This document shows positions 43,476-53,355 of a stretch of DNA of 64,000 nt, piece by piece. Source of the stretch: Nocardioides marinus (GTDB taxonomy: Bacteria > Pseudomonadota > Alphaproteobacteria > Rhodobacterales > Rhodobacteraceae); assembly GCA_019801415.1 (NCBI GenBank), contig JAHVJD010000002.1, forward strand, positions 248,001 through 312,000. Reading direction: 5' to 3'. The first letter of the stretch is position 1; each line of letters opens with the position of its first letter. The translations under genes and the position numbers were made by a program. Under the pieces are notes generated by a model, which did no database searches, was not told the origin of the DNA, and saw nothing but the letters and a program-made list of their open reading frames with translations.

Positions 43476-44914
43476 CGCGGGCTGCAGCGGCAGCCCTGGC
43501 GCTGGCCCTTGCCCTGCCCCTCTCGGCCGCTCGCCTCGCTGCCGAGGCGGTCGAGCCACAGCTGCACCTGTCCCTTGAACAGGGGCAGGCGCTGGCGGCG
43601 CACGCGCTGCAAAACGGTGACCCGGCCCTGACCCTCGAACTCTCCCGGGCATTGCTGCAGGCGGACCGCAGGAACCACACGGCCTGGCATCTGCGCGCCG
43701 CCGCTTTTGCCCAGACCGGCCAACCCGCCAAGGGCCGCAAGGCCGCCGCCCGCGCCTTCCGCCACGCACCTGATGACGCCAGCCGCTACCAGTTGGCACA
43801 GCTGGCCTCGCGACTGGCCTATCAAAGCGGCAGGCCCACGCTGTCGCAATACTGGCTGCGCCGCACCGCCACCTATGCGCCGGACGCCCGCGCCGAACAG
43901 CTGATCGCCCGCGACTACAAGACACTGCGCCGGATCAACCCCTGGTCCTTCCGCCTCAGCGGCGGAGTAAAACCTTCGAGCAACGTCAACAACGGCTCCG
44001 ATGCGGCAACGCTGCAGGTCGACGGGCTGGGCTCGCATCAAAATCGGCTCGGCCCGCGCGCCATCGCGCTGTCGGGGCTGATCGGCACGCTGGATGCGGG
44101 CATCAGCCGCCGCCTGGCGCAGAACGCCAACAGCCAGACCATGCTCAGCGCGCGGCTGTACGTGCAGCGGGTGGCGCTGTCCTCCAGCGCCAAGGAAAAG
44201 GCGCAGGACGCCGCCGCGAAGACCCACACCACGGTGCCGCGCAACGCCGACTTTGGCTCCACCTACGGCGAGCTGACGCTGGCGCATGCCTTTCGCGCTG
44301 GCCCCGCCGACAGCGGCGGCAGCGCCCGCGTCGCGCTGACCGCGGCGACCTCCTGGTACGGCGGCGAGCGCAGCTATGACCTCGCCAAGCTCAGCGCCTC
44401 GCGCAGCTGGGTGCTGTCGCCGCAGATGCGCCTGACCCTCAGCGGCAGCGCCGAGCACCGGATCGCGCCGCAGCGGTTGTCGCTGGATGCAAACGTGCTG
44501 GGACTGGGCGCCGCCCTCACCCGCGAGCTGGGCAACGGCGACCGCGTCGATGTCAGCCTTGGCCTGCGGGACACCCGCGCCAAAAGCAAATACTTCGCCA
44601 GCCAGACCACCACCCTGCGGCTCGGCTACGCCTTTGACGAGCAGGTCGGCCCGGCCCGTGTCAGCACCGGCCTGATCCTCGGCAATTCCGCCTATCCCGA
44701 TCAGGTGGTCTACACCGGCAGCGCCTGGCAGCCGGTGCCGGGCGGGCGGACCGACAGATCCGCCTATGCGGACCTCAACCTGTTCTTTGCCGATTACGAC
44801 TATGCCGGATTTGCGCCGCAGCTGCGCCTGCGCGCAGGCAAGCGGTTTTCGAATCTCAGCAAATACGACAGCAGCGAGTTTTCCGTCTCGCTGGGCATCC
44901 AGTCAAAATTCTGA
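43472..44914 (+). CDS. Slam-type (DUF560) surface lipoprotein assembly modifier
   Basis: 480-residue outer-membrane protein of the Slam type. A signal peptide (about 1-25) precedes TPR-like helices (residues ~30-140: GQALAAHALQNGDPALTLEL, RDYKTLRRINPW end), then a beta-barrel from about 145 with alternating strands ending in F (LGIQSKF). The NPWSFRLSGGVKPSSNVNNGSD entry loop resembles other DUF560 barrels. It overlaps its presumed substrate gene, the usual Slam arrangement. Function follows the Neisseria paradigm; it is inferred for this protein. Confidence 0.82.
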   Translation: MTRAAAAALALALALPLSAARLAAEAVEPQLHLSLEQGQALAAHALQNGDPALTLELSRALLQADRRNHTAWHLRAAAFAQTGQPAKGRKAAARAFRHAPDDASRYQLAQLASRLAYQSGRPTLSQYWLRRTATYAPDARAEQLIARDYKTLRRINPWSFRLSGGVKPSSNVNNGSDAATLQVDGLGSHQNRLGPRAIALSGLIGTLDAGISRRLAQNANSQTMLSARLYVQRVALSSSAKEKAQDAAAKTHTTVPRNADFGSTYGELTLAHAFRAGPADSGGSARVALTAATSWYGGERSYDLAKLSASRSWVLSPQMRLTLSGSAEHRIAPQRLSLDANVLGLGAALTRELGNGDRVDVSLGLRDTRAKSKYFASQTTTLRLGYAFDEQVGPARVSTGLILGNSAYPDQVVYTGSAWQPVPGGRTDRSAYADLNLFFADYDYAGFAPQLRLRAGKRFSNLSKYDSSEFSVSLGIQSKF

Positions 44915-44989
44915 TCGCGCCGAGCCTTTGACTGGCCTTCGCCAACAGGGTGGGTAAAGTGCGCAGCGCAACCCAAACAGGAGAGCCTC

Positions 44990-45418
44990 ATGCCCCTCAA
45001 GTATCTGCACACCATGGTCCGTGTGAAGGACCTGAAGAAATCCATGGCCTTTTATGAGCTCCTGGGCCTGAAGGAAATCCGCCGCAAGGACTCCGAAGAG
45101 GGACGTTTCAGCCTGATCTTCATGGCCGCTCCCGGCCAAGAGGAAACCCCGCTGGAGCTGACCTGGAACTGGGATGGCGACGACGGGCTTCCCAGCGACA
45201 GCCGCCATTTCGGCCACCTGGCCTACGGCGTGGACAACATCTACGAGACCTGCCAGCGCCTGATGGACAATGGCGTCACCATCAATCGCCCGCCGCGCGA
45301 CGGTCACATGGCCTTTGTGCGCTCGCCCGACAACATCTCGATCGAGCTGTTGCAGAACGGCGACCGGCTCGAGCCCGCGGAACCCTGGGCCAGCATGGAA
45401 AACACCGGCCACTGGTAA
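44990..45418 (+). CDS. gloA: Lactoylglutathione lyase (glyoxalase I)
   Basis: 142-residue VOC-fold glyoxalase I that isomerises the methylglyoxal-glutathione hemithioacetal. It begins MPLKYLHTMVRVKDLKKSMAFYELLG, contains LELTWNWD, GHLAYGVDNIYETCQRLM and SPDNISIELLQNG with the metal His and Glu typical of GloA. Single-domain length is standard. AGGAGAG precedes the ATG. Confidence 0.9.
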   Translation: MPLKYLHTMVRVKDLKKSMAFYELLGLKEIRRKDSEEGRFSLIFMAAPGQEETPLELTWNWDGDDGLPSDSRHFGHLAYGVDNIYETCQRLMDNGVTINRPPRDGHMAFVRSPDNISIELLQNGDRLEPAEPWASMENTGHW

Positions 45419-45766
45419 GACGGCCACTGGCAGGACGGGCAAGACATGCCCACCCGCGTCGCCACGCGTGCGGCGCGCCGGAGGCCAGACATGACAATTT
45501 CCGCGCAGCCAGCACTGGCTGCCCGGATCAATCCGCGGCATCAGGGGCGACGCGTGTCACAAGTCGCGGCCCGTATCTCGTCGTGTTGAAAGATGGGGGA
45601 AAGGGCGGCCACTTCTGTGACCTTCAACCAAGGTTTTCACAACCTGGTGCCTGACCCTTTTATCCCGTCCGGGACATGGTTTCCCCGCATGTCCCGATGC
45701 CGACTCGCGATGTTTCCCGCTTGTGTCGGCTGTCCTCTGCCTGCCAGGAGCAACCCGGCGCGGCAG
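45419..45766. other. 348-base gene-free stretch with one hairpin
   Basis: No convincing coding sequence, RNA gene or repeat was seen. The clearest structure is CGGGACATG / CATGTCCCG (45670-45678 and 45688-45696), a 9-bp stem with a nine-base loop, not followed by a T-run. The stretch separates the glyoxalase gene from the convergent MarR gene and may simply hold both 3' ends. Confidence 0.5.
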
Positions 45767-46264
45767 TCAGTAGATATAGCGGATCTGATCCGACCAGTAG
45801 CGCTCGACGCGTTTCAACGACGCGGTGATATCTTCGATCCCTTGCGAGGAGATCACATCCTTGCCTTCCAGCCCCTCGGCATGGCGGGCAAACAGCGCCG
45901 ACACGATATCGCGAATCTCGCGACCACGCGGCGTCAGACGCACCCGCACCGAGCGACGGTCGATCTCGCAACGCTGATGGTGCATGTAGCCCATCTCGAC
46001 CAGCTTCTTCAGGTTGTAGCTGACATTGCTGCCCTGGTAATAACCGCGGGTTTTCAGTTCCCCGGCCGTGACCTCGTTGTCACCGATGTTGAACAGCAGC
46101 AGCGCCTGGACCGCGTTGATCTCCAGCACACCGACGCGTTCGAATTCATCCTTGATGACATCCAGCAACAGACGGTGGAGACGCTCGACAAGGGCCAGCG
46201 CCTCCAGATAACCAGTCATGAACCCTTTGCGGTCCGTCTGGTTGATTGGCAGTTCCATACTCAT
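45767..46264 (-). CDS. MarR-family winged-helix regulator
   Basis: 165-residue MarR-type regulator. The winged-helix part has EVTAGELKTRGYYQGSNVSYNLKKLVEMGYM and the wing CEIDRRSVRVRLTPRGREI. An N-terminal helix region (GYLEALALVERLHRLLLDVI) makes the dimer. The frame extends to 46309, but the ATG at 46262-46264 has GGAG six bases upstream. It converges on the glyoxalase gene and is followed upstream by sdhE on the same strand; targets unknown. Confidence 0.9.
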   Translation of the reverse strand: MSMELPINQTDRKGFMTGYLEALALVERLHRLLLDVIKDEFERVGVLEINAVQALLLFNIGDNEVTAGELKTRGYYQGSNVSYNLKKLVEMGYMHHQRCEIDRRSVRVRLTPRGREIRDIVSALFARHAEGLEGKDVISSQGIEDITASLKRVERYWSDQIRYIY

Positions 46265-46340
46265 TCGCATCTCCGACTCGAATTTGCTCCTGAGTAAAGA
46301 TGCCAACAATTTCCCAAAAATCGGTTAAGCCCGAATTTTA

Positions 46341-46598
46341 TTATTTTTGGTAGGTTTGCGCGATCTCCCCCACCAGGTCACGGAACTGTTCCGGGGCGGC
46401 AACCTGCCCCGTAACCCATTGATACAAATCCTGATCATTCTCATGCAACAGGGCTTCGTACAGGTCCAGGCGCGGGTCTTCCATTTGCGCCAGATTTGCA
46501 GCGGCATACCCCGACAGCAGGATATCCATCTCCTTGATGCCCCGCCGCATGGAGCGCATGTGCAGGCGCTTCAGACGGATTTCGCGGGTCTCGCTCAT
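46341..46598 (-). CDS. sdhE: Succinate dehydrogenase assembly factor 2 (FAD flavinylation)
   Basis: 85-residue SdhE/Sdh5 protein that helps attach FAD to SdhA. The conserved RGxxE motif is in SMRRGIKEMDILLSG at about 16-30, followed by a helical bundle (DPRLDLYEALLHENDQDLYQWV). No sdh genes are in the window. It overlaps the XRE regulator gene upstream by four bases (ATGA), so both are cotranslated. Confidence 0.94.
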   Translation of the reverse strand: MSETREIRLKRLHMRSMRRGIKEMDILLSGYAAANLAQMEDPRLDLYEALLHENDQDLYQWVTGQVAAPEQFRDLVGEIAQTYQK

Positions 46599-47038
46599 TC
46601 TGCCACTCCCGCGGCGACTTCCCCGCCTGTCGAGACGCTGGCGGCTTCGGCCGTCTGCAGCAGCGTGCGCAGTTTCTTTTCCAGCCGCGCCGCCCGCTCC
46701 GCATTGTTGCGCATCTCGCCGCGCAGCGCCCGAAGCTCGCGCAGGACGCCGGCGAAATCGCCCAGATCCACGTCGCCGCTGGCCGGTTCGCTCATGCCTT
46801 CGCCCTCGCCGGTCAACAGCCAGGACATCGACACGTTCAGCACGCCCGCCATCATCGTCAGCTTGTTGGCCCGCGGCTCCGACAGGTCCTGTTCCCAGCC
46901 CATCAGCGTCGCCTTCTTGATCCCCAGCCGCCGTGCCAGCTGCGCCTGTGTCATCCCGGCAGCCTCGCGTGCTGCGGCAACCCGGTCCCCGAATGTTGCC
47001 GCGTCCGGTCCGTACCAGTCAGTCTCCTGCGCTTCCAT
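46595..47038 (-). CDS. XRE-family helix-turn-helix regulator
   Basis: 147-residue regulator with an N-terminal HTH_XRE domain (about 16-70: RVAAAREAAGMTQAQLARRL, KKATLMGWEQDLSEPRANKL) and a C-terminal coiled coil (VLRELRALRGEMRNNAERAARLEKKL) likely for dimerisation. It overlaps sdhE by four bases and is divergent from aspC with about 86 bases between start codons, so it could control that gene or itself. Target unknown. Confidence 0.9.
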   Translation of the reverse strand: MEAQETDWYGPDAATFGDRVAAAREAAGMTQAQLARRLGIKKATLMGWEQDLSEPRANKLTMMAGVLNVSMSWLLTGEGEGMSEPASGDVDLGDFAGVLRELRALRGEMRNNAERAARLEKKLRTLLQTAEAASVSTGGEVAAGVAE

Positions 47039-47076
47039 CGTCGGATCTCCTATTTGCTCGCTTGATCGCTGTTTAG

Positions 47077-48327
<1,251 letters not shown>

Positions 48328-48340
48328 AGGGGCTACGGGT

Positions 48341-48769
48341 ATGAGTGCCGACCTGCCGGAGTATTATTTCCGCGTCCGCGAAAACGGCGCCTTTGTCTTT
48401 CGCATCGACGGCGAAAACCGGCAGCGGCGGATCGAAATGGACCAGATCGCGGTCGTCAACATCCGCAACGGAGAGATCAAGCCGCATGGCCAGCGGGTGC
48501 TGTCCGACCGCGACCTCGAGGAGATCAAACGCTGGATGGCCGAGCGCAGCGCCACGCTGGCCGCGCGTGAACTCGACGACATCCACCGCGCCATCGACCA
48601 TCTGAACCTCACCGCCCACTGGGCCAACAGCCGCGCCACCGATGCGCAGCTGGAGGAGGTCACCGACGCCCTGTTGCTGGCCATGCACGACCTGCGCAGC
48701 GTTCTGGTGCGCAAGAAGGCTGACCGGCTGATGAAGGCACAGGAGCCACGCGGGGACGACTCGCAATAG
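48341..48769 (+). CDS. Conserved hypothetical protein
   Basis: 142-residue protein of unknown function, starting 13 bases after the aminotransferase stop. The first half is a compact beta-rich segment (YYFRVRENGAFVFRIDGENR, RRIEMDQIAVVNIRNGEIK); the second half is helical with WMAERSATLAARELDDIH and a long amphipathic region ending in KKADRLMKAQ. No signal peptide or transmembrane segment. The codon use matches its neighbours, so it looks like a native gene. I do not recognise the family. Confidence 0.75.
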   Translation: MSADLPEYYFRVRENGAFVFRIDGENRQRRIEMDQIAVVNIRNGEIKPHGQRVLSDRDLEEIKRWMAERSATLAARELDDIHRAIDHLNLTAHWANSRATDAQLEEVTDALLLAMHDLRSVLVRKKADRLMKAQEPRGDDSQ

Positions 48770-48779
48770 GGCTGCGGCG

Positions 48780-49226
48780 TTACTCGGCGATGTACTCGGC
48801 CCAGAGGTCGGGCTTTTCGCGGATGAAGCGGGCCATCAGCGCGATGCAGTCCGGATCGTCGGCCACCACCACCTCAACGCCGCGGCTGCGCAGGAAGTCC
48901 TCGTTGCCGCCAAAGTTCTGGCTGTCGCCGATCACCACGCGCGGAATGCCGAACTGCACGATTGTGCCGCTGCACATCATGCAGGGCGACAACGATGTAT
49001 AGAGAACCGTATCGCGGTAGCTGGCCTGCCGCCCCGCCTTTCGCAGCGCGTCCATCTCGCCGTGGGCGATGGGATCGCCCTTCTGCACCCGCTGATTGCG
49101 CCCCTGTGCCACCACCTGCCCGCCCCGTGCCAGGACCGAGCCGATCGGGCAGCCGCCCTCGTCGAACCCGGCACGGGCTTCCTCATAGGCGATGCGCAAC
49201 AGGCGGCGGTCATCTTCGGTCATCAT
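48780..49226 (-). CDS. Nucleoside/cytosine deaminase-like protein
   Basis: 148-residue zinc deaminase of the cytidine-deaminase fold. The active-site pair is HGEMDAL (His55, Glu57) and PCMMC (Cys82, Cys85). The nearest type is fungal-like cytosine deaminase or tRNA/guanine-type nucleoside deaminase; the narrow PCMMC and the C-terminal FIREKPDLWAEYI suit a cytosine deaminase. The open frame runs on to 49289 but the double ATG at 49221-49226 is preceded by GGAAAG. Probably transcribed with the MATE gene upstream. Confidence 0.87.
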   Translation of the reverse strand: MMTEDDRRLLRIAYEEARAGFDEGGCPIGSVLARGGQVVAQGRNQRVQKGDPIAHGEMDALRKAGRQASYRDTVLYTSLSPCMMCSGTIVQFGIPRVVIGDSQNFGGNEDFLRSRGVEVVVADDPDCIALMARFIREKPDLWAEYIAE

Positions 49227-49299
49227 CGGCAGGCACTTTCCGGTTGTGGGGACTTGCCCCAGCCTGCCGACGCCTGCCGCAGCGGTCAAGCCATGGCGC

Positions 49300-50682
49300 T
49301 CAGGCGTTGGCGGTGCCGACTGTGCGGATGATCCGCCCCCAGAAGCGCCACATCAGGAACACGCCCGCCGTGGTCAGCCCGGCCACCAGCCCGACCCAGA
49401 CGCCAACGCCGCCCCAGCCCAGCACAAAGCCCATCACGTAAGACGCGGGTATACCCACCGCCCAATAGCTGACCACCGCGATCACCAGCGGCACGGCGGT
49501 GTCCTGCACCCCGCGCAGCAGCCCCAGCGCCACCACCTGCATGCCGTCCATCAGCTGGAACAGCGCCGCCATCGCCAAAAGGCCGACGCCGATCAGCACG
49601 ATCTGATCCTTCTGCGGGTCGGCCGGGTCGAGGAACAGCGAGATCAGCCACTCCGGCAACAACAGGAAGGCCGCAACCCCCAGCACCGAAAACGCCAGCG
49701 ACATCACGGTCACCACCTTGGCCCCCAGTGCCATATGCGCCCGGTCGCCCCGGCCAAAGGCATTGCCCGCCCGGATGGTGGCCGCGTTGGACAGCCCCAG
49801 GTGCGCCATGAAGGCCAGCCCGCCCAGCGATACCGCGATCCCGTGCGCCGCCAGCGGCACCGTGCCCAGCCAGCCCATCATCATCGCCGAGGCGGCAAAC
49901 AGGCTGCTCTCGGCCACCGTGGTCAGCCCGATCGGAGTGCCCATGCGCAGAACCTTGCCCAGCATCTCCCAGTCCGGGCGCTGGAAGTTCTTCAGCAGCT
50001 CATGCTCGGGCAGCACCCGCAGGGCATAGGCCAGCACCAGCACAAAGGACACCCCGTTGGTCACCACCGAGGCCAGCGCGGCCCCCGTCACCCCCAGCTC
50101 CGGCGCGCCCCAGTTGCCGAAGATCAACGCATAGTTCACCAGCGCGTTCAGCACCGCGCCGAACACCGACATCCACAGGACGATCTGGGTACGCTCCAGC
50201 GCCGCCAGGTAGGATTTCGCCACCATGTACAACAGCGCCGGAAAGATCGCCCAGCCGGCAATGCGCAGATACTCCGCCGCGTCATGCGCCACCTGCGGTT
50301 TCTGCCCCAGCAGCAGCAGGATCGGCTCCGACCACCACAAGAGCGGCATCGCCAACGCGCCATACAGCAGCGACAGCCACAGCCCCATGCGGGTCGAGCG
50401 GCGGATCTGGCGGTCCTCCCCGGCGCCGGCCGCCGCCGCCACCATCGGCATCACCGCAAAGGCAAAGCCGGATCCCAGCAGGAAGATCGAGAAGAAATAG
50501 GTCGAGCCCAGCGTCACCGCCGCCAGCGCCTCCACCCCGTACCAGCCCAGCATCACCGTATCGGTGAGGCCGATGGCAAACTGCGCCACATGGCCGCCGA
50601 TCAAAGGCAGCCCCAGAACCGCGATCGCGCGCGCATGGCCGCGCGCGCTCATGACCATTGCTTTGTTATCCGTCTTGCTCAT
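49300..50682 (-). CDS. MATE-family multidrug efflux transporter
   Basis: 460-residue MATE exporter with 12 hydrophobic segments in two MatE repeats (FAIGLTDTVMLGWYGVEALAAV in the first; SSLFAASAMMMGWLGTVPLAAHG in the second). Exports cationic drugs or metabolites by Na+ or H+ antiport. The start is the ATG at 50680-50682 (MSKTDNKAMVMS). It lies 73 bases upstream of the deaminase on the same strand. Substrates cannot be read from sequence. Confidence 0.95.
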   Translation of the reverse strand: MSKTDNKAMVMSARGHARAIAVLGLPLIGGHVAQFAIGLTDTVMLGWYGVEALAAVTLGSTYFFSIFLLGSGFAFAVMPMVAAAAGAGEDRQIRRSTRMGLWLSLLYGALAMPLLWWSEPILLLLGQKPQVAHDAAEYLRIAGWAIFPALLYMVAKSYLAALERTQIVLWMSVFGAVLNALVNYALIFGNWGAPELGVTGAALASVVTNGVSFVLVLAYALRVLPEHELLKNFQRPDWEMLGKVLRMGTPIGLTTVAESSLFAASAMMMGWLGTVPLAAHGIAVSLGGLAFMAHLGLSNAATIRAGNAFGRGDRAHMALGAKVVTVMSLAFSVLGVAAFLLLPEWLISLFLDPADPQKDQIVLIGVGLLAMAALFQLMDGMQVVALGLLRGVQDTAVPLVIAVVSYWAVGIPASYVMGFVLGWGGVGVWVGLVAGLTTAGVFLMWRFWGRIIRTVGTANA

Positions 50683-50793
50683 GCGCCAGCATTAGGCCCG
50701 GTCACGCGTTCCGGCAAGGGCAGAGTTTCCTTTCCCGCGCACAGCCTTATGGTGGTAGACTGCACAGCCACGCCCGCGCAGGAGCCCGCCATC

Positions 50794-51468
50794 ATGCCCG
50801 CCTCGAAATCCGACCCGTTTGCCCCGCTGATCCCCGACGCCCGCGCCTTCCTGGCCGAACTGACGGAAAACAACACGCGCGACTGGTTCAATGCCCATAA
50901 ATCCCGCTACGAGGCGCAGCTGCGCACCCCCGCGCTGCGCCTCGTGGACGAGGTCGCCCAGGCGATCAGCCGGCGCACGGGCGCCAAGGTGACGGGCAAG
51001 CTGTTCCGCCCCCAGCGCGACATCCGCTTCTCCAAGGACAAGACCCCCTACAAGACGCACCTGCATATGCTCTGGTCGATCGAGGACGCCGCAGCCGACA
51101 CCAGCTGCGCGCTGTTTTTCGGGATCGATCCCGCGCGCTGCACCACCGGCGGTGGCATCATGGGCTTCAGCCCCGCGCAGGTCACCCGCTGGCGGGCTGC
51201 CGTGGACGGGGCGACGGGGGACGAAGCCGCGGCGTTGGTGGACATTCTGGCCCTCAAGGGTTTTGCCACCCGCCCGGCCGAGCTGAAACGCACCCCTGCG
51301 CCCTATGGCAAGGCGCATCCGCATGGCGACCTATTGCGCCGTAAATCGCTGACCTTCTGGCATGATCTGTCCAGCGCCGAGCAGGCCGCGCCAATGGCGG
51401 CGGTGATGTCCACGCAGCTGACGCTCGCGCCGGCCTTCGCTCTGCTGGGGGACGCCCTTCGGGGCTGA
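50794..51468 (+). CDS. DUF2461 family protein (TIGR02453)
   Basis: 224-residue protein of the DUF2461/TIGR02453 family: FLAELTENNTRDWFNAHKSRYEAQL, KLFRPQRDIRFSKDKTPYKTHL and FFGIDPARCTTGGGIMGF are its signatures. Function unknown. The ATG at 50794 follows AGGAG about nine bases earlier; the frame is open upstream as an accident of high G+C. Convergent with the NicO gene. Confidence 0.92.
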   Translation: MPASKSDPFAPLIPDARAFLAELTENNTRDWFNAHKSRYEAQLRTPALRLVDEVAQAISRRTGAKVTGKLFRPQRDIRFSKDKTPYKTHLHMLWSIEDAAADTSCALFFGIDPARCTTGGGIMGFSPAQVTRWRAAVDGATGDEAAALVDILALKGFATRPAELKRTPAPYGKAHPHGDLLRRKSLTFWHDLSSAEQAAPMAAVMSTQLTLAPAFALLGDALRG

Positions 51469-51472
51469 GGGC

Positions 51473-52504
51473 CTAGAGCGCGCGCAGCATGATCTGGATG
51501 GCCAGGATGGCCACCACCGCCCCCGCCAGGATCTCGAGCATTGCGGCGGCCCGCAGGGCACCGCGCCCCTGCAACTGCGCCAGCGCGCCCCGACGCAAGG
51601 TCACTGCCGCAACGGCCACGGCAACCGTCACCGTGGCAGTGCCCAGCCCCATGACGAACACCCCGGCAACCCCCGCCCACAAGACGCCCATGCGCCAGGT
51701 CAGCAGCAGCAGGAACACCGCACCGGTACAGGGGCGCAGCGCCACCGTCCCCACCACCGCCAGCGCATCGCGCAGCGAGGTGACATTGGCGGCTTCCTCC
51801 AGCGTCGGCCCGTGCCGGTGCCCGCAAGAGGCACAAACGCCATCGTGAAGGTCATGCGCCTGCGCTCCATGGGTGTGCCCATGGTCGTGATCATGCACGT
51901 GCCCGTGGACCTGATCATGATCGTGATGATGATGGTGATGGTGACCCGCAGGGTCATGGGAATGGGCGGCCTGTCCCTGCCCAGCCGTGGCCAGCGCCAG
52001 TTCGGGTCCCGCGCTGGCCAGCAGCCGCCGCAGCCCGCGCGCCAGCAGCCACAGACCAACCAGCGCGATCAGCGCGTAGGACAGCGGCGCCAGCACCTGT
52101 TCGGCCATGTCGGTCAGCTGCTCGCGCCCCCAGTCGAGCGCCAGCAACCCGCCCGCAACAAGGATCACGGCAGTCGCCGCCTGCGCCAGCGACGAGGCCA
52201 CCGCCAGGGCCGCCAGCCGCATCAAGGGCACCCGTCGCCCCATGCCATAGCCGCCGATCACCAGCTTGCCATGCCCCGGCCCCGCCGCATGAAAGAACCC
52301 ATAGGCAAAGCACAGGGACAAGAGCGCTGCCAGCGCCCCCGGCTCACCACCGCGCAGCGCGCGCAGCCCCCGCGCCATCGCGTTCTGCGCCTGTCGCTGG
52401 CCCTCTGCGGCCCAGCTCGCCACGTCCTGCGCGCCGCCCAGGCCCCACAGCCAGACCGCCAGCGCCACGACGCCCAGCGCCGCCAGTGTCAGCGCATACC
52501 GCAT
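51473..52504 (-). CDS. NicO-type nickel/cobalt (or zinc) transporter with His-rich loop
   Basis: 343-residue membrane transporter of the NicO/RcnA-like family. About seven hydrophobic segments, with [21 protein letters not shown] and [18 protein letters not shown] as family motifs, and between them a cytosolic or periplasmic loop with a dense His run (residues ~186-230, [20 protein letters not shown], plus ASCGHRHG) likely to bind metal. The DUF1007 gene lies two bases upstream on the same strand; together they probably move nickel, cobalt or zinc out of, or into, the cell. Direction and metal unproven. Confidence 0.88.
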   Translation of the reverse strand: MRYALTLAALGVVALAVWLWGLGGAQDVASWAAEGQRQAQNAMARGLRALRGGEPGALAALLSLCFAYGFFHAAGPGHGKLVIGGYGMGRRVPLMRLAALAVASSLAQAATAVILVAGGLLALDWGREQLTDMAEQVLAPLSYALIALVGLWLLARGLRRLLASAGPELALATAGQGQAAHSHDPAGHHHHHHHDHDQVHGHVHDHDHGHTHGAQAHDLHDGVCASCGHRHGPTLEEAANVTSLRDALAVVGTVALRPCTGAVFLLLLTWRMGVLWAGVAGVFVMGLGTATVTVAVAVAAVTLRRGALAQLQGRGALRAAAMLEILAGAVVAILAIQIMLRAL

Positions 52505-52506
52505 CC

Positions 52507-53142
52507 TCAGCCCTCACACCGCAGCCGAACCACATCGGCGAATTTCTCTCCGACCTTGGGAAACTCCAACTCCGCCTCCTGCGTCGGCATCGCATAAAGC
52601 AGCTCTTCCACCTGGGAATAGGCCGCATTCAGATCCGGCGGCGTCACCTCGCCCTGGCATCCGCCCGTCACCTCAAGCCCGAGGTTCAGCGTGTACGCCG
52701 TGTAGAAGGTCGGATCGTAAACCTTCATCACCACCCCGTCGGCCGCCACCGGCTGTGCCAGCGCGCGGCGATGGCGGGTGGTGATCCGGCCCTCCTCGAC
52801 CTCGGTCGACAGATGCTCCGGGTTCCCCAGCGCCAGCGCCTCCCCCTCCCGGTCGAGATAGGTATCGCCTTCGAAATCGGGCAACCAGGCCAGATCGAAC
52901 CCCTGCAGCTGCGCCAGTTCGGCCTCGGTCAGCTTACCGTCATAGTCGCTGTCCAAACCACGGTCCTCCAGCACCAGCAGCGAGTAGAACTCATCATAGG
53001 CCCAAGTGACCTCCACCGCTTCCAGGGTGCCGGTCTCGCTGACGATCACCTTTACGGCGGTGTCCACGAAGATATGCGGGTGTGCCGCGGCAGCAGCCGG
53101 CAACAGCGCGGCGCCCAACAGCAATCGACAGATTTTTTTCAT
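52507..53142 (-). CDS. DUF1007 periplasmic metal-associated protein
   Basis: 211-residue DUF1007 protein with a signal peptide ([20 protein letters not shown]) and mature start [12 protein letters not shown]; the opening His pair is typical and would bind metal. [26 protein letters not shown] carries an EF-hand-like acidic stretch. DUF1007 proteins usually accompany NicO transporters and may deliver metal to the pump. The longer open frame starts inside a spacer; the ATG at 53140-53142 gives the signal peptide. Divergent from the TonB receptor. Confidence 0.88.
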   Translation of the reverse strand: MKKICRLLLGAALLPAAAAAHPHIFVDTAVKVIVSETGTLEAVEVTWAYDEFYSLLVLEDRGLDSDYDGKLTEAELAQLQGFDLAWLPDFEGDTYLDREGEALALGNPEHLSTEVEEGRITTRHRRALAQPVAADGVVMKVYDPTFYTAYTLNLGLEVTGGCQGEVTPPDLNAAYSQVEELLYAMPTQEAELEFPKVGEKFADVVRLRCEG

Positions 53143-53255
53143 GCCCCAAGATCTACGCCCATGGCCCCGACGCTGCAACCGCGACGACGGCAGCGGTGGC
53201 GCCGCTCCGCCCATCGTCAAGGCACCGCAAAATTACCCGCGGGGATCACCGCAAA

Positions 53256-53269
53256 TAAAGTTGACTTTA
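53256..53269. promoter_or_regulatory. Palindrome over a TTGACT promoter between metal-export and receptor genes
   Basis: TAAAGT-TG-ACTTTA, a perfect six-base dyad with two-base centre, overlaps a TTGACT -35 hexamer (53261-53266); a weak TATGCC -10 follows after 17 bases. A second dyad GACT-N5-AGTC overlaps. In the 213-bp divergent gap this is the most likely metal- or iron-regulated operator. The regulator is not known. Confidence 0.4.
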
Positions 53270-53355
53270 ATAGTCGGAATACCTATGCCAAACGGCGGAG
53301 CCAGCAAGACCGTCCAGCACGCATCCCTCCCTGTATGCATGAACGGACCTGGACC

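Noticed and set aside
49192-51468. 758-codon frame running opposite the MATE gene and into DUF2461
   Set aside because: Only the last 224 codons from 50794 are DUF2461; the rest is antisense to MATE and rich in Arg/His/Gln.
51870-51960. Apparent short tandem repeat of CATGATCATGATG type
   Set aside because: It encodes the His/Asp-rich loop of the NicO protein in frame; no other repeat needed.
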